DNA from: Elusimicrobiota bacterium
GTDB lineage: Bacteria > Elusimicrobiota > Elusimicrobia > UBA1565 > UBA9628
Length of the DNA stretch: 47,317 nt
Direction: 5' to 3'
Assembly (NCBI GenBank): GCA_027452025.1
Contig: DAIDHI010000067.1
Coordinates: forward strand, 1 to 47,317
Shown: positions 35,922 to 43,400 of the stretch, in pieces
Layout of the letters: every line of letters begins with the position of its first letter
Position numbering within the stretch: position 1 is the first letter of the stretch
The notes under the pieces: generated by a model
Databases searched by the model: none
The model's input: only the letters and a program-made list of their open reading frames with translations
Told to the model about the DNA's origin: nothing
Translations under genes and position numbers: made by a program

Positions 35922-36924
35922 GGCGGCGGCGATGCTGGCGGCGGCGCTGCTTGCCGCCGCGCCGGCGCTCGCTTCCCGGCCTCCCAAGGCCGAGGAACTG
36001 CTCGGCTGGGTGCTCGATCAGCCCGACATCGGCTACGAGGGCCGCACGATGATCACGGAGTGGTTCGGCAAGCAGGCGCGCGCCGAGGAAGTGGAGGTCT
36101 ACCACGCCTCCGGCAACCGCGTCCGCCGAGAGTTCCTGGCCCCGGACGGCCGGGTGCGCCGGGTGATCGTCACCGACGGCGATCGCGAGCAGGTCTACCT
36201 TCCGCGCGCCCACAAGATCTTCGCCGGCGACGCCGCGCGCGTCTACGAGAAGGTCATGCCCTCCGACCAGGAGCGCCAGCTTTTGTTGGCCAATTACGAC
36301 CTGATCGCCGGCGGCCCGAAAAGCATCGCCGGCCGCGCCTGCTGGACCCTGGAGTTCAAGCCCAAGTTTCCGGGCAAGCCCTCGCAAAAGCTCTGGATCG
36401 ACCAGCGCACACGCACCATCCTCGAGAACAAGCGCTTCCTTCCGGGCGGCGCTTTCGCCGCCATGTCGCGTTTCGTCGATTTCGAGCCTCGCCGAAGGCT
36501 CGACGACTCCCTCTTCGAGCTCTCCGATTCCTCGGCCACGGTCCTGCATCCCAAGAACCTGGAGCCGCAGTTCCTCTCCCTCGACGAGCTCGCCAAGGCG
36601 ACGGGACGCAAGGCGAACCTGCCCGACAGCCTTCCCGGAGGCTTCCAGTTCGAGAGCGCCGACTACATGAAAGTGGGGCGCAACGTGGTGCGCCAGGCGC
36701 GCTACACCGACGGGCTGGCCATCGTCTCGATCTTCGTCACCGACAAGCCCGTGCGTCTGCCCAAGCAGGGCACGACGGTGGTCTACAACACCTCCGGGCC
36801 CACCGAACTGCGCCTCTCCGCCTCCGGCAAGGTCCTCAACTGGCGCCGCGGCCGGGAAAGCTACACCGCGGTGAGCGACGTCTCGCGCCGGCTCCTGCTC
36901 GCCATCTCGGCGAGCCTGAAGTAA
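35893..36924 (+). CDS. RseB/MucB-like periplasmic regulator
   Basis: A 343-residue exported protein. A signal peptide (about 1-27, ending APALA) is followed by a LolA/LolB-like half-barrel (about 30-215: YEGRTMITEWFGKQARAEEV, GNRVRREFLAPDGRV, VIVTDGDREQVYLP, WTLEFKPKFPGKPSQKLWID) and a smaller C-terminal domain (about 225-343: LPGGFQFESADYMKVGRNVV, IVSIFVTDKPV). This two-domain layout is that of RseB/MucB, which binds off-pathway lipids or lipopolysaccharide and guards the anti-sigma factor from cleavage. ATG at 35893 overlaps the anti-sigma gene by 29 bases. Its position third in the operon matches rpoE-rseA-rseB. Confidence 0.82.
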   Translation: MRTAGIRSSKAAAMLAAALLAAAPALASRPPKAEELLGWVLDQPDIGYEGRTMITEWFGKQARAEEVEVYHASGNRVRREFLAPDGRVRRVIVTDGDREQVYLPRAHKIFAGDAARVYEKVMPSDQERQLLLANYDLIAGGPKSIAGRACWTLEFKPKFPGKPSQKLWIDQRTRTILENKRFLPGGAFAAMSRFVDFEPRRRLDDSLFELSDSSATVLHPKNLEPQFLSLDELAKATGRKANLPDSLPGGFQFESADYMKVGRNVVRQARYTDGLAIVSIFVTDKPVRLPKQGTTVVYNTSGPTELRLSASGKVLNWRRGRESYTAVSDVSRRLLLAISASLK

Positions 36925-36936
36925 GGCCGGGTGTTG

Positions 36937-37004
36937 TGGTGTCAGGCCTTGAATTGTTTTCCTTTTCGTCTGCGAAAAGGAAAACAAGTCAAGGCCTGAC
37001 ACCA
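36937..37004. repeat. Palindrome family member abutting the symporter start
   Basis: 32-base arms (36937-36968 and 36973-37004) with one mismatch around a 4-base loop, ends TGGTGTCAGGCCTTGAATTG and near-complement. The last base of the palindrome is the A of the symporter ATG. No ribosome-binding site can fit between them. Its arms match the folP copy over the outer 26 bases. Confidence 0.95.
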
Positions 37005-38404
37005 TGCTAGACGGATTCATCATCGCCGCGTATTTGCTCATCGTCGTCGGCGCCGGGCTTTGGGGCTCGCGGCGGCGCAAGGGGGGCGTCGCCGATTACG
37101 TGCTGGCCAGCCGCTCGCTGACCCTGCCCCTCTTCGTCGCGACGCTCGTGCCCTCCTTCTACGGAGGAGTGCTCGGCATCGGCGAATTCACGTGGCGGCA
37201 TGGGATCTCCAACTGGTTTCTGATGGCGCTGCCGTACTACGTGTTCGCCGCGGCCTACGCGCTCTTTTTGGCCGGCCGCGTCCGCCTGGAACCCGGCATG
37301 ACCATCCCCGACCACTTCGAGCGCGCCTACGGCCGTCCGGCGGCGCTGCTGGCCGCCTGCCTGGTGTTCCTCATCTCCTCGCCCGCCGACGAGTTCCTGA
37401 TGATCGGCGTCCTGCTCTCGTTCTTCACCGGGATGAGCCTGCCGCTGGCGATGGCTTTGGGGGGCGCGGCCGCCTTGATCCTGCTCTTGCGCGCGGGCCT
37501 GCGCTCCGACGTCTGGGCCAACGTCGTCCAATTCCTGTTCATGTTCGCCGGCTTCGCCGTGATCCTCCCCTCGGCCGCCGCCAAGATCGCGCCGCCCGGC
37601 CGGCTCCTCTCGCTTCTGCCGCCGTCCCACCGCTCGCTGACGGGAGGGCTCTCTCCCCTGCGTGCCGCCGGCTGGTGGCTCATCGCCGTCTGGACGATCG
37701 TCGACCCGATCTTCCATCAGCGCACGGCCGCCGCGTCCTCGCCCCGGACGGCCCGCAACGGCATACTCCTCTGCGTGGGCTGCTGGGCGCTCTTCGACCT
37801 GATGTCGACCGCCGCCGGCCTCTACGCCCGCGCGGCCCTGCCGAACTTGGCGCGGCCGCTCTTCGCCTTCCCAAAACTCGCCGACCTCCTCCTTCCCGCC
37901 GGAGTCAGAGGGCTCTTTTTCGCCGCGCTGTTCTCGTCGATCCTGGCCGGGCTCCAGGGGCGGACGCTGCAGGCTTCCATCGCCCTCGGCAAGGACGGCT
38001 TGGGGCGCTGGCTGTCGGCGCCGGACGCGCGCCAGGAATCCTTCGCCCGCTGGGCGCTCGTATTCTCCGCGCTTCTCGGCTACGCGCTCGCGCTGATGAT
38101 CCCTTCCGTCGTCGGGCTTTGGTACGACATCGGCAGCGCCGTGATCCCGGGGCTGCTTTTGCCGCTGCTCGGGGTCTACTTCCCGCGCTTTCGCCCCGCG
38201 CCGAAGGCGGCGCTCGCGTCGGGCCTGGCCGGGTGGCTGCTGTCCACCGGATGGCTCGCCGCGGGCTTGCGCAGGGGCTCTCCGCCGCTCGGCCTCGAGC
38301 CGATGTTTCCGGGGCTTCTGGCGTCGGCGGCGATCTGGGGAACCGGGCTTTGCTTGAGCGCGAAAAGAGCCAGGGCTCCCTCGCGCATCGCCGGCACGGC
38401 GTAG
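37004..38404 (+). CDS. Sodium:solute symporter (SSS family)
   Basis: A 466-residue transporter with about 13 helices and the SSS core layout: AAYLLIVVGAGLWGSRRRKG with DYVLASRSLTLPLFVATL at the start of TM1-TM2, GIGEFTWRHGISNW, and FFAALFSSILAGLQGRTLQA at the sodium-site helix. Substrate unknown. The ATG at 37004 begins a normal family N-terminus, yet sits directly on the end of a palindrome with no Shine-Dalgarno, so initiation must be unusual or coupled. The 3' end overlaps the converging glycosyltransferase by 229 bases. Confidence 0.88.
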   Translation: MLDGFIIAAYLLIVVGAGLWGSRRRKGGVADYVLASRSLTLPLFVATLVPSFYGGVLGIGEFTWRHGISNWFLMALPYYVFAAAYALFLAGRVRLEPGMTIPDHFERAYGRPAALLAACLVFLISSPADEFLMIGVLLSFFTGMSLPLAMALGGAAALILLLRAGLRSDVWANVVQFLFMFAGFAVILPSAAAKIAPPGRLLSLLPPSHRSLTGGLSPLRAAGWWLIAVWTIVDPIFHQRTAAASSPRTARNGILLCVGCWALFDLMSTAAGLYARAALPNLARPLFAFPKLADLLLPAGVRGLFFAALFSSILAGLQGRTLQASIALGKDGLGRWLSAPDARQESFARWALVFSALLGYALALMIPSVVGLWYDIGSAVIPGLLLPLLGVYFPRFRPAPKAALASGLAGWLLSTGWLAAGLRRGSPPLGLEPMFPGLLASAAIWGTGLCLSAKRARAPSRIAGTA

Positions 38405-40251
38405 AGACGCAGGCAAGCGTCCATGAGCGAAACGGTGCGCGCCGAGTAATAAGTCGCGCCGGGCGCGTACATCGCGAGCCCCTCGTCGACCAGGACGTGC
38501 GTCACGCCGAGCCCGGCCAGACGTTCGCGCAGCGCCGCGGCGTCCGGCAGGCGGTCGTAGCGGATCAGCCCCTGGTTGACCGGATCGCCCCACTCGTAGG
38601 GGACGTCCAAGTAGTAGCCGCGGATCTCGCGAAACAGGAGCACCTTCGCCGGCCGGCCTGCGAGCAGGGCGTTCACCTTCTCTTCGAAGGCGTAGTCGTC
38701 GAGCGCCGCGTCGAGGTAGCGCGCGCGGCGGTCGGCGGCGCCGGAAGCGGGCCGCAGCCCCAGCGCCCCGAAGAGAGCGTTGTTGGGCGAAACGGCCGCA
38801 AGACCGCAAAGCCCGAACGCGGCCGCCGGCGCGGCCGCGGCGCCGAATTGTCCCGCCCAGTAGGCCGCCGTCAGGGCGAAGGCCGGCCAAAACGGCCAAA
38901 GCAGCCGCCACAGCTCGGCGTGCGCGCCGACGAGTAGGACATAGAGCGGCACGGGCAGCCACAGAAACGCCAGAAAGCCGGGCCAGCGCCGCCGGGCCAT
39001 GAGCGCCGCCGCGGAGAGCGCGGCCGCGGGAACGGCCAGCCAAAGCGCTCCCCCGCCTACGAGCAGACGCCAAGCCGGGACCGACGCCGCGTCCGCCGCG
39101 CGCGTGGCGGCGGCCACCCACCGCGCGCCGAAGCGCGCGGCAAAAAGCGAGGGCAGGAAGGGCCAGACCGGATCTCCGGCCAGGACCCACGACTTGAGAT
39201 ACCACGGCGCCACGACGGCGAGCGCCGCGCCCGTGTAGAGCAGCCACGCCCGCGTCTTGCCGCCGCGCGGCGCCTGCCAGAGCGTCCAGGCCGAGAGCGC
39301 GGCCAGAGGAATGGCGCCCAGAAGCTTGCACGAGGCCGCCAGCCCGCTGAAAATCCCCCCGAGGGCCAGATCGCGCTCGCGGCCGTCCTCTTTCCAGTCC
39401 CACAGCGACACGCAGGCCAAAAAATGAAAGAGCGCGAGCGCCCCGTCGCTGTGCGCCGTGCCGGCCAGCTCCAGGAGTTGCGGCTGGGCGCCAAGCAGCG
39501 CGACGGCGAGCCAAGCGCAGCCCTCGCCCAGGCGCCGGCGGGCCGCGGAAAAGACGGCGAGCAGCCAGGCCGCGCAGGCCGCCGCATGAAGAAGCGCCGC
39601 CGCGCAGTCCAGGCCGAAAGAGAGGGGCAAGGCGTAAAGCGTCTCCATGAGGCTCGGCCAATGGCTATGGACCATCCACGGGATCTCGAGGACGCGGCCG
39701 GCGCGCAGGAGCAGCTTGGGCTCGGCGAGGTGGTAGGCCAGCGCGTCCCAGGCCGTGGCCGGAGCCAGCGCGACGGCCAGGGCGCTGAGCCCCGCGAAGC
39801 CGAGCACGGCGCCCGCCGGCGGCGCCCAAGCCGACCGCGCGGCCGAAGGCTTCTTTGCGGCGCCGGCGAATCGATGCGCCCACAGCGCGGGCAGGCCGGC
39901 CGCGCCGGCGGCCGCAAGCAGCGCGGCCAAGGCCGGCCGGCGCAGCCATCCGAAGACTCCGAGCGCGAGGACCGCCGAGCCGAGCAGCCCCAGGCCGAGC
40001 CCGAAGGCGGCGGGCGCGTCGAGATCGTCTCGCAGGCGCAAGCCGAGGCCCCAGCAGGCGAGCACGAGCAGCGCCGCCAAGGCGAGGGCCGGAACGTCCC
40101 AGCGGACGATGACGGCCAGCGAGCCCGCGTCGAGCCCGCCGCGAGCGGCGCAAAGCAAGGCCCCGCGGCAGGAGAAGCCGACCAAGGCGAGGCAGAGCGC
40201 GGCGCAGGCCGCTTCCCACGTCGAGAGGCGACGAAGCAAGCCCTTCATCAT
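38176..40251 (-). CDS. GT39-like membrane glycosyltransferase
   Basis: About 691 residues and 12 or more hydrophobic segments. The loop after the early helices contains TAWDALAYHLAEPKLLLRAG, the pattern seen in ArnT/PMT-type GT-C enzymes with the catalytic Asp, followed by HSHWPSLMETLYALPLSF. A soluble C-terminal part (about 535-640) ends in ALALFALKQ. The remaining 55 residues are low-complexity and lie antisense to the symporter. It would transfer a sugar from a polyprenyl phosphate on the extracytoplasmic face. ATG at 40251 (or 40248) precedes the membrane helix directly; a 22-residue longer reading to 40317 is possible. It is divergent from the giant protease-unfoldase gene. Confidence 0.65.
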   Translation of the reverse strand: MMKGLLRRLSTWEAACAALCLALVGFSCRGALLCAARGGLDAGSLAVIVRWDVPALALAALLVLACWGLGLRLRDDLDAPAAFGLGLGLLGSAVLALGVFGWLRRPALAALLAAAGAAGLPALWAHRFAGAAKKPSAARSAWAPPAGAVLGFAGLSALAVALAPATAWDALAYHLAEPKLLLRAGRVLEIPWMVHSHWPSLMETLYALPLSFGLDCAAALLHAAACAAWLLAVFSAARRRLGEGCAWLAVALLGAQPQLLELAGTAHSDGALALFHFLACVSLWDWKEDGRERDLALGGIFSGLAASCKLLGAIPLAALSAWTLWQAPRGGKTRAWLLYTGAALAVVAPWYLKSWVLAGDPVWPFLPSLFAARFGARWVAAATRAADAASVPAWRLLVGGGALWLAVPAAALSAAALMARRRWPGFLAFLWLPVPLYVLLVGAHAELWRLLWPFWPAFALTAAYWAGQFGAAAAPAAAFGLCGLAAVSPNNALFGALGLRPASGAADRRARYLDAALDDYAFEEKVNALLAGRPAKVLLFREIRGYYLDVPYEWGDPVNQGLIRYDRLPDAAALRERLAGLGVTHVLVDEGLAMYAPGATYYSARTVSLMDACLRLYAVPAMREGALALFALKQSPVPQIAADARSPGNIGSRPSGGEPLRKPAASHPVDSSHPARPDASAAFGAGRKRGK

Positions 40252-40350
40252 ATTACTTCGGACGCCGCGCGGGCACGATTCCTTACGGCCCGCCCCTGGG
40301 CCACCAGTCCCTGCCAAACTAGGACCAATGTCTCCTTCTAAGGAAGGACT

Positions 40351-40408
40351 TTCGACTCACGTGACTGCTCCCTGTTATTAATAGCATGAGCACTCAAGGA
40401 GAGACGCT
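40351..40408 (+). promoter_or_regulatory. Ribosome-binding site and weak promoter candidate for the giant gene
   Basis: AAGGAGAG at about 40396-40403 lies 8 bases before the ATG at 40412, a strong Shine-Dalgarno that fixes this start. Upstream, TTCGAC (40351) and TATTAA (40376-40381) are 19 bases apart and only partly match consensus. The rest of the 160-base divergent gap holds nothing I recognise. Confidence 0.4.
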
Positions 40409-40411
40409 TTC

Positions 40412-43400
40412 ATGAAAAACACGAGCCCGTTCGCCCGCCTGACCACCGCCGCCCTGTCGGCGGCCCTCATCCTCCTATCGCCCGGCCTGCCCGCCTACGC
40501 GGCGCTGGCCGAGTCCGCCGCGCCCGGCGCGGCCGGGCTGCCCTCGGGCGGACCCTGGGGCCCCTATGTCCAGCGGCTCTCGGCGCCCGGCGAGGCGGCT
40601 CGACTGGCCGGCGTCTCCTTGAACGGCGTCGACGTGGGCTCTCTGCTTGAGAGCCTCTCCGCCGTCGACGCCCGCTCGGCCGAAGGCCGCGCGCGGGTCC
40701 AGCCCGTCTTCGACGCCCTTTCGCGCCTCTCGCCCGCGGCCCCGCAGGCCGAGGTCCTTCAAGCGATGACCTCGGCGGCGGCCGGCGTGCGCGCGGCCGC
40801 CTCCGGCGACCTCTCCTCCCGCGACGCGCGCGCCCTGGAGAGCGCCCAGCGCTACTCGCTGCTGCTGACGCCGGCGCAGCGCGGCGCCGTCTCGCGCGAG
40901 CTCGAACGCCGGCGGCAAGCCTCGGCCCGCGCCGTCCTGGCCGGCGCCGCGGCCTGGAAGGCGGCCCCTTCGGCCCCCGTTTCCGGCGCCGCCGCGGCTC
41001 CCGCCGAGGCGCTCGCCCCCGCCCGCCGGGCCAAGGTCCTGAAGAAGGCCGTTCCCTTCGTCGCCGTCTCCGCCGCCGCGGTCGCCGCCGCCGCCGCCCC
41101 CGGCGCCTTCCACCCCCTCTCGCTCGTGGTCGCCGCCGGGGCGATGGCCTCGATCGTGCTCCACGAGACGGCCCACCTGCTCGTCGCGCGGCTCAAGGGC
41201 GACGACACCGCCCGCAAGCAGGGCGTGACCGGCCCGCTCCAGCTCATCGACCCCGTCGGCACGATCGCCGTGCCGCTGCTTTCGGCCGCGCTCGGCGGCG
41301 CGCTTCTCGGCGTGCCGCTGGTCCTCGGCTGGGCCAGGCCCGTGCCCATCGACTTCAACCGCCCCGGCGATCCCAAGAAAGCGGCGCGCGCCATCGCGGC
41401 CGCGGGGCCCTTGGCCAACGCGGCCCTGGCCGGCCTGCTCGGCCTGGCCCTCCTCGCCCACCCGGCCGGCGCGGCGATGGCCGCCGTCGCGAGCGTGGCC
41501 AAGATCAACCTGCTGCTGGCGGCCTTCAATCTGCTGCCCGCGGGGCCGCAGTTCGACGGCTTCAAGATCCTGGTCAGCGTCCTGCCGCGCAAGCTCTACG
41601 CGCGCCTGACGCGCAACCGCCGCGTGGCGCCGGCCTATCAGGGCGTCTTCCAGCGGCTCTACGAAGGGCCTTCGGCCCTGCTCAACGCCGTCGGCATGGA
41701 CGGCCAGGGCCAGGTCAATTGGACGACCCGGCTGTGGACGCTCGGCGCCTTCGCGGCGGCGGCGATCCTCACGCACGCCTGGCTCGGCGGGCCGATCGTG
41801 CTGCTGGCGCTGGTTTGCAGCTACGACTACTACTGCATCCGAGAGAAGATCCAGAACGAGGAGGCCGTCAAGGCGCTGACCGATCTCCTGCAGGGCTTTT
41901 CCTCCGCGCTCGCCCAGGCCGCCGAGGAAGACGAATCCATCCGCTCCGTCGTGAATACGGAGGAAGTGGAGCACGCCCTCAAGAACGCCTTGGAAGACAC
42001 GCTCGACAAGGTCATCGACTCCGAGGGCTTCGCCCAGCTCAGCGAGGAGCAGAAGTGGGAGCGCTTCCAGAGCGCCTATATGGACGCGGCCGCCAAGGCC
42101 CTGCACGAGAAGGGCATGGCCTCGGACGACGAGGCGACCATCAAGGCCTTCCTCGGGCGCAACGGAGCGAAGTTCTTCGAGCAGGTCAAGGGCTGGATGA
42201 AGAGCTACGAGGTCTTCGCGAAGTGGCACAGCCCCGAGCGCAAGAAGGGCAAGGACGACGCCGACGCTCTCGGCTCCGGCAAGCTCAAGAGCGCCGGCAA
42301 GGTCCTCGGCGTCGTCGCGCTCGGCGCGCTGGGCATGCACCTCTTCGGCGGGCCGCACGGCGCCGCGCTCGCCGGCCTAGGCCTCATCGGCGCGGTCGCG
42401 GGCGCGCCCGCGGCCAGGGCGCCGACGTTCCAGGAGGCTCTCGACGATCCCGAGCTGCGCCTGGCCCCCCAGCAGAAAGCCCTCCTGCAGGTCATGCTCA
42501 GCGAGATGAAGCTGGACGAAAAGCCGCCCGTCATCGGCCGCATCGACGAGATGGGGAAGGTCTACAAGAACGTGACGGCGCCTCGCGGCGACATCAACAG
42601 CGTCGTCCTCATCGGCAAGGCGGGCGTCGGCAAGACGGCGATCCCGGAGAAGCTCGCGCAGGCGATCGCCCAGTCCGAGCTGCAGCCCGACGGGACCTTC
42701 GCGCTTTCCAAGATGAAGGGCCGCTACCTGGTCAAGCTCAATCTCACGCGCCTGCTGTCCCAGGACGATCCGCCCAAGAGCCTCGACCAGCTCGTCGCCC
42801 TGCTCGAGAACTTCAACGACGCCAACAAGCGCAGCGGCAACAAGGTGATCCTCTTCGTCGACGAGATCCACCAGATCTTCCAGCACCCGAAAGGCGAGCT
42901 GATGGCGAACTTCCTCAAGGAGCCGCTTCGCAACGGCTCGCTGTCCATCATCGCGGCCACCACGGAAGCCGAATACAAGAAATACATGGAGCACGACGAC
43001 GCCTTCCGGCGACGCATGATCCCCGTGCGCGTCGAGGAGTCGTCGGTCGAGGAGACTCTGCGCAGCCTGCAGGGCGCCCGCGGCTACTATCAGGGACTCT
43101 ACGGCGCCAACATCGAGCCCGGCGCCATGAAGTCAGCCGCCGAGGACTCGCGCTTCGACCAGGAGGTCTTCCTACCCGGCCGAGCGTTCAAGTATCTGCT
43201 GCTAGCCCTCAAGGAAGCCGACTTCGACAGCCAGCGCGACCGCGTCGGCTTGGCCATCGCCGACACGATCAACGAGCTGCAATACGTCCTCGGGCGCCTT
43301 TCCGAGGAGCTCAAGACCACCGACCGCGTCACCGAGAAGATCAAGTCCGACGAGCCGGGGACCATCGACCTCTACAACGCCGCCGTCGAGCTGTCCAAGA

